This document shows positions 24,828 through 36,629 of a stretch of DNA of 64,000 nt, piece by piece. The first letter of the stretch is position 1. Each line of letters starts with the position of its first letter. The DNA comes from Coriaria nepalensis (lineage: Eukaryota > Streptophyta > Magnoliopsida > Cucurbitales > Coriariaceae), in assembly GCA_027186245.1 (NCBI GenBank), contig CP114485.1, forward strand, positions 372,001-436,000, given 5' to 3'. A program made the translations under genes and the position numbers. Below the pieces are notes generated by a model, which was not told the DNA's origin, did not search any database, and saw only the letters and a list, made by a program, of their open reading frames with translations.

Positions 24828-25439
24828 ATGGCTTCTCGGGTTTCGAATGTGGAGGAATCGATGAATTTGGAAACGTCAGAGTCGATGCAGAGAAAGAAAC
24901 GCCGCAAAATCACCACCGAAGAAGGTGAAACAACGTCGAATCACAGGTCTCACTTTAGAAATGCCGAAACAAGACGGTGGAGAACAGAGGCGGAGCAACA
25001 GATCTACTCCTCGAAGCTCTTCGAGGCTCTTCGTCGAGTCCGTCGGGATTCTTCGACGTCGTTGAAATCTCCGATTTCCGGAAGAAAAATCCGGGAGAGA
25101 GCCGATCGAATCCTAGCCGTCGCAGCCAAGGGAAGGACAAGATGGAGCAGAGCCATCCTGACGAGTCGTATAGGTCGGAAGCTCAAGAAGCACCAGAAGT
25201 CAAAACAAGTGAAGAAGCCCTCGATTAGGCCCGAGAAGATAATATTACCGGCGGTTGAGAGGAAACTCCGAATTCTCGGCCGATTGGTTCCTGGTAGCCG
25301 GAAGCTCTCGTTCCCGAACCTTCTAGAAGAAGCTACCGATTACATAGCGGCTCTAGAGATGCAGGTCCGAGCCATGACAGCCATCGCTGAGCTTCTCACC
25401 GGCACTCCGGCTGGAAATCGAACTCATGTAGCTAACTAG
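24828..25439 (+). CDS. Atypical bHLH transcription regulator (bHLH147/148/149/150 type)
   Basis: A single-exon gene of 203 residues. The N-terminal third has a basic cluster ([11 protein letters not shown]) that may be a nuclear signal, then [20 protein letters not shown], a block typical of the IBH1/bHLH149-like group. The HLH sits near the C-terminus: [20 protein letters not shown] followed by [20 protein letters not shown]. The basic region lacks the usual E-box-contacting His-Glu-Arg pattern, so the protein probably acts by dimerising with other bHLH proteins, as relatives do in cell-elongation control. The start at [10 protein letters not shown] matches the family. An in-frame ATG at 24744 would add 28 residues unlike the family. 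It is similar to Arabidopsis bHLH149 (At1g09250, from memory), consistent with the local synteny. Confidence 0.85.
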   Translation: MASRVSNVEESMNLETSESMQRKKRRKITTEEGETTSNHRSHFRNAETRRWRTEAEQQIYSSKLFEALRRVRRDSSTSLKSPISGRKIRERADRILAVAAKGRTRWSRAILTSRIGRKLKKHQKSKQVKKPSIRPEKIILPAVERKLRILGRLVPGSRKLSFPNLLEEATDYIAALEMQVRAMTAIAELLTGTPAGNRTHVAN

Positions 25440-28400
25440 AAAGCCTCGGCTTGGACACCAGGTGTCTCTTACTGCATATATATTATTATAAATATCGGAA
25501 TATTTATTTTTATGGATTTTATTTTCATGTATATTATCATTGACCCCTTTTTCTTTTATTTTATATTTATTTATTCATCCAGCGACACGTCGGAAAGTTT
25601 TTGAAATCGGAACACATAAAAAAATAGCTCCAGTAAATTTTTCATTTGCTCATGTAACTTCTTCCCTAAAAACATGATTTCATTCTTTGCATTTTTTTCT
25701 ACCGGTTGGCTAAAGCTCAGTCTGGATTCCGAGCATGTTTCTTACAATCTTAATCTCCATATCACACTCAACTATTTGATTATTTTTTGTTTTTTATTTT
25801 TATTTTTAATCAAAGGTATGGTGGATTAATTACCTTTTTGTTTTTAATGGGATCAAGCTTGATCCATAATCCACCCAAATAGTATTTGACTCTTGCAATC
25901 TTAACCTTCGTATTGCATTCAAGTACATGATTATTAGCTTAAGCCCTATATGGACTTCTTTTACCCATTGTGATAAATTCATGCACATCAACTTTTACTT
26001 TCAAACATATCCATGAAATCAAAACAAATAGTCTTGAAAAGTATAAGCAATCAAATGGAGAGAAGTGGCTAAGAAGTGGGGCATGGGTGATAACTTAATT
26101 AGCAGCCATAAAGACAAATTCATATCAACCCATTATCTAAAACTCAAAAAGAAAAAAAGTAAAATGAACAGTAGGTCATGGGCAATGACTACAAAGCTGA
26201 AGAGATAGACCTAGATTGCTTTCTAGCTAGCTAGCTAGGACTAACTGATCCAAATCTATTATTATTATGTAGATGGGAGAAAAAAAGAAAAACAGGCTGG
26301 AATCATGTGATGTTACGAAATGCAATGCATGCTGTGGCTGTAGCTGTCTGTAGCCTTCCTTCCTTCCAACAATGGCATGCATGTGAATCTGAAAAGCTTC
26401 AATCTAGGGATTTTTCACAATTCACATTGCCGACAAGAGCAATAGATGGCTTTTGAGAGCAACCCCATCACAATGTTGGAGAGAAAGGGGTCAAATTCAT
26501 ATATATATATATATATATATTAACCCTTTTTTGTTTTGTAATTTTTCGATTAAAGGAGACCACGTGCGCTTCCGAATAGAAGTGAAACCTCCATCTGTCA
26601 ATTTTTGGATGGAGATAGGTGGATGCCTCTGTTTATCATCATTTTCAAACTGGAGTTTCAAGGATCTAAATTTGTCATCTTGTTCACTCAATGACCACAA
26701 TTTCTTTTAGTTTTAAGGCCTAATCTTGCCTTGCCTTGTCTTATTAGCTGCTGACCACACTTTAAAAAGAATGCTTCTTTATTTTTTTCTTCACTTTGGT
26801 TTCTATGTTCTTCTACATAGTTCCTATAATATTTTTTCACATGCTTCCATGTGCATTAAAGGAACCCTGCCTCTCTTCCCCCCTCCACCTCTCGCTGTCT
26901 GTTTGAAATTTCAGGCCCTCCATAGTTAAGCTGCATCATTAAGTCTACCTAATCTCTGCTTTGTGTCAAGTATCATGCATCAAACATGCTTATATCATTC
27001 AGAAAGATGGTAATCAAGACAAAACCTTGCCTGAAGATTAAAAGTTATAAAAAAAATTATGATGAATAGTATGAACTTTACAGACACAAGAAAGCTCTGT
27101 TTAGAGAGAAAAGTTGAAAACATTCAATACAGCTCAGACACTGCAACATGAAGTCCTACATGTGAAGCATGTTAAATATGTAAGTTTTGTTAGCTACCTG
27201 TTTGTACTCTCTGTCTCTGTCTCTGTCTCTCTAGAGTAGTACTAGCACTGAATCAGATCTGATGCAATATGAATGAATAAACTGTATTTGACTCCATTCA
27301 ATCTATTTTCTGAAAGGTGTCCTCCAGTTAGTAAACATAAATGAGTGTCCGTTGAACATATTAACTATACCCTCCTACTTAATAATTTTCAGGTTGTCAC
27401 AGGCTAAAACATAAAATATTAAGTGGGTCATGTTGCTTCCTATCTTTTTTTACTACCACCTTTATTTTCTCACCACTTGGTGTCATAATTAATTACCATC
27501 ACATGCACAGTTAAATTTAGTTAGCAAGATGAGTTTGTAAGGTGCTTAATAACTTGTATTAAGATTTTAAGTATTATTTTTGTAATTTATTATTATTATT
27601 ATTATTATTATATTTTTTAATAATTATTTGGGATGGAAATGAAAAAGAAAAGGGAAAGAAATAAAACATATCCACATGAAATTTTCTATACTTATTATAT
27701 AAGAAATTTTTATGCTTTTTCTTTAATCTATTTTGTAATTTAGGTATAATCTTTATTTTTGTTATACTTTAGATTTTTAATATATATATATATATATTCT
27801 CAATCTTGGACCTCATGTTACTGATTATTTGAGAAAGGGGAAGGTGTGAAGGAATAAAAGGACAAAATAGGTGTGACACTTTTTTCTTAATTGCGAGAGG
27901 CCCATATCAACGTGGGTTATATTTGGACTGGGGCCCAAACCAAACATGTTAGACGACAAAACAAGAAGAGGTGAGTTTTCACCTATTTTACTTTACAACA
28001 TGGTTGGGAATAATAGATATACGATTATAAACCATAAACTGACCAATCAAGCATTAGTCTCAGTTCGTGGGATTGACATATGCTTTTCTGTTATTGGTTA
28101 ACCAGTTGTACATGATGAAGAATCATCAACACACATCATAACAAGTTTATCTCTACCACTAAGCTATCCAGACGACACGTCGTTATGTAATAGAATGACA
28201 TGTCGACTGACAAATTCTAAGTTATCAACTACGACTACAAGTCTACAACTACATTAATGGGCTTCTTCCTGATTTTTATCGGTCACTCTGTGTCTCTCTA
28301 GGTCTTTCAAACATGTCTGTCTTTTAGTTTCAGACGTGATTCATGCAGCTGAAAAAATCAATAACTATTTCCTATAATCCAACGAGAAAAACAAACACAG

Positions 28401-28625
28401 ACAATGCTATTCAGTAATTCTTTTTAATCAAAGCTTCCAAACAGAATACAAAATTTTAGACGCCATCCTCAACCGTCAATCCTGCCGGTGAGAACTACTG
28501 TCCATCTAGCATCGTCAAAATAAGGAAAAAATAAGGGGAGGTGGTGATTAGCAAGTGCCTATCAGCAGCTCGGTCCCTCTTGGAACCGCCGTGTTCCGGG
28601 GATGCGTTATAGATGGAGGACTAAT
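25440..28625. other. Gene-poor intergenic region
   Basis: About 3.2 kb without a recognisable gene. It holds simple repeats: (AT)n at 26498-26520, (ATT)n at about 27587-27612 and (AT)n at about 27780-27798. The last 200 bases before 28626 may be the 3' UTR of the small membrane-protein gene. A purine stretch CAAGAAAGCTCTG near 27088 was considered for a microRNA and not accepted. Confidence 0.5.
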
Positions 28626-28808
28626 TCAAATGGTACAGCCACAGAAAAGGAAGAAGTAGCAGAGAGTAGAGACCAAGGCAACAGATTCGAAGGCGGTGAT
28701 GAGGGACCAAACGACGTCATCTACGATTACGATGGAGAGGTTAAGTAAGCTCCCTGGCCACCTCGGCATCAGATACGAAAGCGCCGATCTCGACCATATT
28801 CCCGCCAT
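28626..28808 (-). CDS. Possible 60-residue small membrane protein
   Basis: The reading frame from ATG at 28808 gives 60 residues: MAGIWSRSALSYLMPRWPGS, then a long hydrophobic segment from about residue 21 to 57 (LLNLSIVIVDDVVWSL, VALVSTLCYFFLFCGCTI) broken by two Asp residues, and ends at 28626. An upstream in-frame ATG at 28898 would add 30 charged, repetitive residues from a GA-rich leader, so the inner ATG is preferred. No family is recognised with certainty. The composition and lack of low-complexity sequence favour a real gene over chance. It lies divergent to the STR6 remnant, 740 bases away. Confidence 0.5.
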   Translation of the reverse strand: MAGIWSRSALSYLMPRWPGSLLNLSIVIVDDVVWSLITAFESVALVSTLCYFFLFCGCTI

Positions 28809-29547
28809 ATATCCTTGCTTTTTTTCTGAAACTCTCTTCCACCTTTTCTCTCTGGTTTGCTGGCTTTTCTCTCTGGCTTGCTGGCTAAGCATCTCCATCG
28901 AGCTCTATAAAAAAGGGTTTTTGTCAAATCAAGTACAGAGTGGACCACGTGAAATCGAGCCAATCAAGGATTTCGTTAAATAATGACCGTAAGATTTGAT
29001 GACTAGATGTTGATGACTCTGCGGCGATATTGATTTTTTCCAGAGCAAAATAAGTAATAAGACAAAAGAAAAACATTTTATTTGAATGTTTATATTTTTT
29101 GGCGGGAAATTTTTTTAAAAAAAAATCCCTTTTTCAATATTTGAATCTAGTGCCAGCCAGACAGACAGACATGCAGGACCAGAAGTCTTGTTTTCTACCT
29201 GACTTGATATAGAGAGAGAGAGAGATACAAAGACACGATTTCGGCTGCCACTAATTTTCCATGTTTCCAGGTGGGGGTCGGGGACCCCCATTTACATTAG
29301 CCATTAAGAAAGAATCTCATATCTGGATTGGGCCTTTCGAGAATCTGTGATCTTGGTTGGGCTATGCAAACCAATACGTTGTTGTCTTTCTGGAGGCCGG
29401 GCTGTGGCCCATTTATAACAATTAGGGCTCGTAAATCCTGCTACCCCTTCGTCTTTCCGACTTCTTCTTTTCCATCTTCCTTCTGTATTGCAAAAGAATT
29501 CTAATCAAGCTGCAAGCTTCTATCAGAGGACGAATATCTAGAACAAT
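28809..29547. promoter_or_regulatory. Divergent intergenic region with GGGCC/GGCCC motifs
   Basis: The interval separates the small membrane-protein frame (minus) from the STR6 remnant (plus). It holds a GA run at 29213-29224 and several site II-like motifs (TTGGGCC near 29330, TTGGGCT near 29355, GTGGCCCA near 29405) just upstream of the STR6 remnant. A promoter role is inferred. Confidence 0.35.
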
Positions 29548-32239
29548 ATGGAGTTCATTTGTACTACAAATACACTCAAATCCCTGATCTCAACGAGCTA
29601 TGCTCTTTCTACGATCCAACTGCAGCTCGCTTGGCCTCTTAGGCCGTGTCAGGATATCTCCTCATGGCTTCAATGTCACTGTAAGAATTTCTCAAAATGA
29701 ATTATTCAAATTGAGTGGAAGTGTTGGAGATTTTTTCTTGCTTGGCGGGAAGAAATCTTCACTGGAGAAACACATTGACGCTGTGAATTGAATAGTTTAT
29801 TCGAAGGAACTATTATCAAGCTAGCTTCTTGTCGTCAACCTCTCAATGATAAGATTTCGAAAGAATGTGGATTCACTTCCCTCTCAGTTCGAGTTGTCCA
29901 TGTAATTTTGTCAATTTCTTGTTCAAATTAAGCGAATTTTGAGCTGATAAGAAATTTGCTGATTTTGCAATAGTTCGGACCATTTTAGTGATACAAGTTT
30001 GTGATGTTTTTAGGAACTTGTTACTTTGAGTTCCCATCCTGTATTCAAATCCCCTGATATATCAAAAGCTGGGATCATCTCTCCTCGACTGAGTTTCATT
30101 CTCTTCTCCGAGAGTTCTCGTTCGTAATCCTTTTCTTCTCTGAATTTTCCTTGTTACTTCCGTGAGTTATAAGAACTGGAATAGAAATTCAGATAGTGCT
30201 CTGCTCTCACCGGAACATTCTAAGCAGGGAAATTTTTAGATGAAGAGACGCAAAGATTTAATAATGAATATGTTCTATTGTATGCAAGGAATGTGTACGA
30301 GACTAGAATTGGGAAGTTCCAAACACCGAATGTGGAAACTTTGGATCCGGGAATTAGGCAGTATAGTGATCTTCCATCATGGATAGATGATAACTCAGAA
30401 AAGTTGCATGGAAAAAATGTTCTTATGTAAGTCTATATCTGAAACTTGTTCTATGTGCTTACACATTGGTCGTGATCTCAATTTGAATTTTGGTTTATTT
30501 GATAGGTACTGCACTGGAGGAATCAGGTGCGAGATGGCCTCAGCTTATATTAAGTCAAAAGGAGCTGGGTTTGAAAATGTGTTTCAGGTAAGATCCTGTA
30601 TGCGGAAATTGCTTTGTATATGGCAAAATCGAGTGACTGGTAGACTTGTAAAGAATCAATTTTTACAAAACAAACCCACCCATGTAGCTTTGATATATAA
30701 GTTTGAAAGATTCGATTCTATGCTTCAAGGAGATCATAATACATCTTAATAAGTTCTATATTTTAGTTGGATACAGCCGTATTGAAGTCATTTAAGATGG
30801 ATGAGGGCTTCATTGTAGTTATACAGTGGAATACAGCGTTACTTGGGAACAATATCCTGATGGTGGATTTCTTAAGGGAAATAATTTTGTTTTTGATCAC
30901 AGGTATGGTGTTTGACCACAGTAGATGAGTTTGTTATGCAATTTAGCCTCTGGCAACATACTAGTATGTGAAAAAGATGCAATTTGGAGACATGTTTTAT
31001 AACTTTTTGGTTTTGTGGCTATAGGATATCAGTTGGGAGTTCAACTGAAGATATTACGGACACATGCCTAGTCTGCAGTGCTTCCTTTGATGATTATCTT
31101 CACGCTCCAGATGCACTTACTGTAGAATGCTTGTTTTAATTTGTAATAGTTGCCAGGTATTCTCTTGGTTGTGATACTATCATCAATACATATTAACCAC
31201 ATGTCTCTTTGGTTTGTATACTTAATCCTTATTTGGAAAAAAATGCACAGAAGGGGAACGTCCTATATGTTTGTGTTCTTTGTCAGAAGTATGGTAAGCA
31301 TGATGGAACACCATTCTCCTCAATTTCGACCCCAAAGCCAGAAGTAATCTTACCACAAAATGAGGTTGAAACTATCTCTTCAGATCTTGTAGATCAGGTG
31401 CCCCTGAGAAATGGTAAGGTCTGTATGCTAACTAAAGTTTCTTAATAATTTACTTTAAACTTCTTCCCCGTCACAGTATATTATGATCTTACCATTGTAT
31501 CAGGTTCTTGACCTCCAAGAAAACTTACAATCCTATGCTTGCTCGGATTCCGACAGAATGCATCAAGTTTCAAAAGAAGAACAGCATCATCAGCCAAGAA
31601 GCTCAAAACCATAGCCGAGCTTGTTTTCATTGATGCTCCCGATGAGTTGCCATTCATTTACCAACCGTGTGACACAGACCTACCTCGAACAAGCCAATCA
31701 TCTTCCTTTCAAATTAATCCTCTGCCACCTCTAGAGAATTGCAAGAAGATGTTTGCATGGTCAATATCCCCTGAATTCAATGAAAGAAATGAAACCAGCT
31801 GGAAAATGGCAGATAGCCCATTTGATCCTCTCCAGTTTCAGAAAACAAACTGACGGCTTCGACTTGTCCTTAGCCTATTCGAAGATAGTATTTTCTGAGA
31901 AAGGACCTTTTGATGGGATATTGGGTTTTCCCCAAGGTGCGGCAATGACCGCTTCAATCTGTGCCCAAAAATGGAAGCTGCAGGGTGAAATGGATTATAG
32001 ATTTGCTCCAAAACTTCTGGAATACGGGCATGGACCGAACAATTGTCCTTCACTCCATATCTTTGGGAGTGAACAGGGTAAAGACAGAAAGATTGCAAAC
32101 CAAGCAAGTAGGGAGACCTTGCTTCACTTTTTGATGAAGGTTTATCGGTAATAATTGAGCATGATTGTGGTCATATATAATTCACGCCCGATCTCCTTAT
32201 ATAGAGGAGGTATAGGGGTTTCTTCAACGATTTCTCTAA
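29548..32239 (+). pseudogene. Broken rhodanese plus FSH1 hydrolase gene (STR6 type)
   Basis: Segments match plant rhodanese-like protein 6, which joins an acylphosphatase-like start, a rhodanese domain and a C-terminal FSH1 serine hydrolase. Recognisable parts are YYKYTQIPDLNELCSFYD, GFNVTV, SSLEKHIDAV, RIGKFQTPNVETLDPGIRQY, the rhodanese loop MYCTGGIRCEMASAY (30505-30550), CTYCRML in a shifted frame, FIDAPDELPFIYQP and GPFDGILGFPQGAAMTAS. At least seven breaks occur: one-base losses near 29611 and 31100, frameshifts near 29790 and 30075, an extra G near 30845, a shift near 31850 and scrambling after 32110. Catalytic parts also decay: the FSH1 nucleophile Ser in GFSQG is Pro, and a zinc-binding Cys is Ser. 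The rhodanese Cys is still present. Introns remain, so it is an unprocessed pseudogene. Confidence 0.85.
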
Positions 32240-33298
32240 CATGATTGAGTAATTGCCTTGAATTTTTTATTGATGGAATTATATTTAGATAATCATTTAA
32301 CCATAAGTAACGTATACCCTGATAGTCAAATGCTATTCATGTCTTGCATTCAAGCCCTTGTTATACAAATTTATTTAAGAGGGAGGATTCAGGGCCTCTT
32401 TCGGTAAACAGATGAGATAAAGTTATGTAAGAAGTTTCTTCACTTCCGCTAGATCGATAGCATTTTTTATGGTTAAAAATTAGACGAAGTGAAACTGTTT
32501 TTTTATGTGATTTTATCTCGTTCAATGAGAGTGATTTATCTATAAAGGAATAAAAGTCCATATACACCGAATCCTACCTCATCTAAGGAGAGGTAAGATT
32601 GTCGACTGTAGCAGTAATAGTAAGTAGGTGCAAGGTTTCAAGTACGGGTGAAATGTGTGGAGTAGAAATGGAAAGAGGTAGTTGGGCCGTAAGGATGTTG
32701 TCCATTAAAGGGGGAGGAGACCATCTTCCCCATCCGAGTAGTAAGTAGTAGGCGGTTTCTGGTTGCTTTCCCAACCATATTCACGCGTGTGATGCTCTCA
32801 TTTGTTGTCGGCTCCAACCCCATAACGCTTGCCACCCCTCTCTATGTTTTGTAATAAAATTGTCAGCTGCATCCCATAAATGTTTATGCTCCAGTTTTAC
32901 CATCCTGTCCTTTTCCTCCACCGCTAACTTTATTCCGTAATTTTTGCTCATGCAAAAACCTCTTTACTTAGACGTGTTGCAGATCGCGTTGCGTTTGAAG
33001 TCGCACAAACCGTACTTCTTGTCTTCTTTCTCTTCTATAGTCACAACTCTTGTAATTATCCGACTTTTTGCTGTAAAAATGTTTCCTTTTCTTTTTTAAT
33101 GAAAACAAAAATTTTTTACTTCAACAAGAATGGTACTTTGGTAGTTACGTGAAACCACAAGGCCAAATGTTCAAAGACACAGCTATATTAGCAACCATGC
33201 AGTAAAGAAACAGGTTGACCCTGGATTAAAGAAAAGATAGAAAATCTGCTTATACAGACTTTTAAAAGTAAAACAAAAAGGAGGAGGAGAAGCAGAAG
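32240..33298. other. Intergenic region before the DUF538 gene
   Basis: No gene is seen. The last 200 bases are the likely promoter and leader of the DUF538 gene. A purine-rich leader AGGAGGAGGAGAAGCAGAAG lies directly before the start codon. Confidence 0.5.
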
Positions 33299-33790
33299 AT
33301 GTCTCTAGTAACGGCAGAGATCAGAGCCAAAGCCGATGAGGTCTACCATGGTGATTTGATGTGCCAAGAGAAATCCAAAGAACTGCTGAAAGAAATCTTC
33401 CTTCCCAACGGCTTACTGCCCTTACAAGACATAGAGGAATGTGGAATCGTCCGAGAAACAGGATTCGTGTGGCTGAAGCAGAAAAAGAGCACCACCCACA
33501 AGTTCGAAAAGATCGGAAAGCTCGTCTCCTACGCGCCGGAAGTCACTGCTGTTGTCGAGAAGAACAAGATCAAGAAGCTCACTGGAGTAAAGACCAAGGA
33601 GCTTCTCATCTGGGTTACGCTCAGTGATATCTTTCTTGATGAATCCTCTGCCGGAAAGATCACTTTTAAGACTCCTGCAGGGCTGTTTCGGTCTTTTCCA
33701 GTGTCGGCTTTCGAGGTTGAGGAGCCAGTGAAGGAAGGGAATGGAGCTGCTCATGTTGAAGTTGCTGCTGATGAGGTGAAGGAAGTTTGA
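33299..33790 (+). CDS. DUF538 family protein (SVB-like)
   Basis: A single-exon gene of 163 residues. The DUF538 domain fills residues 5-140: KADEVYHGDLMCQEKSKELL, then LPNGLLPLQDIEECGIVRET, GFVWLKQKKSTTHKF, SYAPEVTAVVEKNKIKKLTG, and a final beta segment with TPAGLFRSFPVSAFE. The tail is Glu/Val/Ala-rich. DUF538 proteins have a lipid-binding-like fold; Arabidopsis SVB affects trichome size and branching and responds to stress, and a biochemical activity is not established. It resembles At1g09310 and SVB (At1g56580), from memory. It is intact, with no intron. Its neighbours on both sides (STR6 and AP3M) are decayed. Confidence 0.9.
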   Translation: MSLVTAEIRAKADEVYHGDLMCQEKSKELLKEIFLPNGLLPLQDIEECGIVRETGFVWLKQKKSTTHKFEKIGKLVSYAPEVTAVVEKNKIKKLTGVKTKELLIWVTLSDIFLDESSAGKITFKTPAGLFRSFPVSAFEVEEPVKEGNGAAHVEVAADEVKEV

Positions 33791-34131
33791 GGATCTCTAT
33801 GCATCTTAAACCCCTCTATCTCTGTGTTTGTTGTGTTGTTCGTTAAGTTGGTTTGGGATCATCTTTTGGGCTTACATAGAAAATTATAAGGTATATGTTT
33901 TCTATGTATCTTGATAATTGAAAAGATGCGAACTTTATCTTTCTTTTAATGTTACTATTATAATCTCTTAGTTATAAGATCTTTGGATTATGGTCTGATA
34001 ATGAATTTTGGAGAGAAACTGACGTTTGTCATAAAAACAAACAAATCATAAGGTAAAATGAAATTATGACGACAGTATAAGTTCATTGAAATTTAACTCT
34101 TTGATTTTTAACTGTTTCATTACAATAACTT

Positions 34132-36629
34132 AAAATCTGACTTCAAACTTGCCGCCTCGTGTAAGAGGTAAAACCTTGATAAAGGCGATTCGGGGAGTTC
34201 TTCAAATCCAGCTTACCGATTTGCAGACCAGAGAGAGCAACTCCAAGTCTGTAAGAAAGCAATGTGTTGACGTGGATTTCCGTCCCAACACAGAGGGTTC
34301 CACTATCTACAGTATGCTCATAGATCAGTACCTGCACGCAACGACAAACTACGGTCGGGGAGGCCGGCGACGCTCTAGTCAGTTTTCTGAAGAGATTTAG
34401 GGAGGTGAGAGTGTTTGTGAGATGTTTCTTTCTCTAGCCCAAAAGAGCATTACCTCTTACCCTTTTGTTAGGGGATATTTATACATGCTTGAGGTGGTGG
34501 AGTCCGGCTGAGAGGACCAGACTGGGGGATAAGGGTGGGGGATCAGGATGAGATACCGGACTAGACAACCACATAGGTGTCAAGTTCTCATTGCTCAGCG
34601 TACCTCCTACCCTGTAGGGTGTCTCTCATCCCATTTATAGTTGACAGCGGTACTGCTCTAGTCTGACACACTAATGGTGCATCATCCACTCGAGTATTAG
34701 TAGTTCTCTAGCTGTTCAGGACTGAGCTGAGCGAGGGAATACCTGTCTCAGTTTCAGCGTCATTCGGAATCTTCTCATCTCGTTCCACCCGCATTGGGCC
34801 GACCGACATTACTCTGGCCATTGGCCCTCAGCACTCCTCGGCCATTGGCCCTCAGCATTCTGGTGCTTTACTAACCCGACTGCACTACGGATCCTGAGGT
34901 TTTCCCGAAATAGGGTATAACACAATGAAACAGTAATATATTCTAATAAAACAGCTTTCAAACCAAGTAAAAGATATATACATATTATAATTCCTCTTGA
35001 GATTTGTTGAGAGGTTACCTTATTGGCAAGAATATTGACTGTTCCATGATTTGAAGTTAGATCAGCAGATAAAATGCAAGGTATAAGTTGAAACTGAACT
35101 GTTATTGAATAGATTGTCTTTCTGGGATCGTTTCTTATTCCCACCAAGACATTGACCCGGCATGTCCCTGAGTCCGAGGTTAGCTGGGGCTTTACGTAAA
35201 TTGGAGTACTCTTCAACTTACCGATGCTAATGAAGATAAAGCAAACCAAATCAATTACACAAAAAAAAGCCTTTATTTCTAACCCCACAATAACTTAATT
35301 CACACAGACCTGTAACTCATAAGCTTAAACTGCCCGTCAGGTGGCACAAATGAAAGAATCTGATGAGATTCCCAAGGGCGATAACGGACACAAGGATGGA
35401 ATCTCACATCATCCAAAATAGAAGGGTCAGATCAGGTAGGCCTGAAAGATGAGAGTTCACTTGAACCTCGCCATAGATTCCACATTTGACTAAAACCCCA
35501 TCCCTGAAAATCTATCAAAGCACATATAAACAATAACATTCTCTTAAAACGCTTTATGGTACATAAATAGGGTTGAAAATTCTGACTTAGGGACCTGTTT
35601 ATAATGGCATCCATTTCTTCAACAAGATCGACAAACACTTCATTGTTAACATATTTGGGATCAGTGGTTCTCCATGGAATGCAAGATGAGGTTACTTCCG
35701 GAAGAGTATCGCTCATGTTAGAAGTATTACCAGTCACTACACTTAACACTTTGCTTACAATATTAGGTGGAGCTATCATTTCTCTAAGGATGTTGGGTTC
35801 TGTAGTGAGAGGGAACCCACTGTCAATCATCTCATCCAGAAGCTGCACAACAGATTAGTTCAGTCCATGACTAAACCAATAATGAAATCTGTGGTAGTAG
35901 TTTTCATAAATTATGCAAGTACCTCATATACAATGATGAAATTATCTTTGATCAAGTCCTCGCCGAGATATTCTGTGAGGACATCAGCTACTCTGCAAAG
36001 AAACTAAACATTGAATCATTAAAGGTCGTTAGTATCATAGTTTCTACGGCAATCTGCTAAGGATTTATTCATTCACCTCAATGCCCATGAGAGGTGGCAT
36101 TTCAACTTGAGTGCTGGCTAAGAAGGTGATCCCCTTCACGAACAATTTGGAAAAGATAATGAGTTGGGGACGCGATTACTGGTTGAAGCTACAAATAACA
36201 AAAAAAACAAAAGAACAATTTCCATTATAAAAAAGAAAAACGTAATATCGAAAGATTTCCCTGCTTAAAATTACAGAAAAGAATAAGACCCAGAATTCTA
36301 CCTTGAAGGAATCACCATGAGAAATGGATTGGTCCCAGAACAAGGCACATATGGATCGGTCGACCCGATGCCCGGTAAGCTGCTTTTCGAGCATGACCTC
36401 GCTGTGAAAGTGAAACCCATTATTTTCATATCAATCAAAACGATGATGCACTTGCTACTGATCGAGCTTACAATAAATTTTGAAAACCAGAATAAAAAAA
36501 TTTTGAGAAAACGAGGGAAGAGAAGTAAAAGGGTGAGAATTCAGGGTCAAGAGATCGTAATCAAATATTAAGTGGAAGATATTTTATCTTGTACCCTGAA
36601 TCTGAAAGAAGAAATATGCACTGCAACAT
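34132..36629 (-). pseudogene. Broken AP-3 complex mu subunit gene
   Basis: Exons of the plant AP-3 mu subunit (sorting from Golgi/endosome to vacuole) read on the minus strand: MLQCIFLLSDSG at 36595-36629, EVMLEKQLTGHRVDRSICAL, VIASPTHYLFQIVREG, VADVLTEYLGEDLIKDNFII, LLDEMIDSGFPLTTEPNILR, KCGIYGEVQVNSHLSGLPDL, RFHPCVRYRPWESHQILSFV, STPIYVKPQLTSDSGTCRVN and GVALSGLQIGKLDLKNSPN. Breaks: an extra G after VREG near 36136, a deletion of about 16 bases after LPDLTL near 35438, a missing exon for the TIGRIPKDK region, and a frameshift at the C-terminus near 34160. A solo LTR sits in the last intron, a few bases from the acceptor. First-exon and most internal splice sites remain canonical, so decay is recent relative to duplication. 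Confidence 0.87.
34260..34927 (-). mobile_element. Solo LTR, probably Ty3/Gypsy, with 5-bp target duplication
   Basis: A 658-bp block (34265-34922) starts TGTTGACGTG and ends GTATAACA on the plus strand, with CAATG on both sides (34260-34264, 34923-34927). It is GC-richer than its surroundings. On the minus strand it begins TGTTATACCC, has a TATAAATA box about 430 bases in, and ends with a CTGACTAGAGCGTCG-like segment and GCAGGTAC, a signature of plant Gypsy LTRs. No internal coding domain is present, so it is best read as a solo LTR left by LTR-LTR recombination. An 18-bp internal duplication GGCCATTGGCCCTCAGCA occurs at 34816 and 34840. Confidence 0.85.

Noticed and set aside
24744..24830. 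Upstream in-frame ATG extending the bHLH protein by 28 residues
   Set aside because: The extra residues ([13 protein letters not shown]...) do not resemble the family start and lie in the leader; the ATG at 24828 gives a typical N-terminus.
27075..27110. miR396-star-like sequence CAAGAAAGCTCTG
   Set aside because: No matching mature strand with the right hairpin spacing was found in the flanking sequence.
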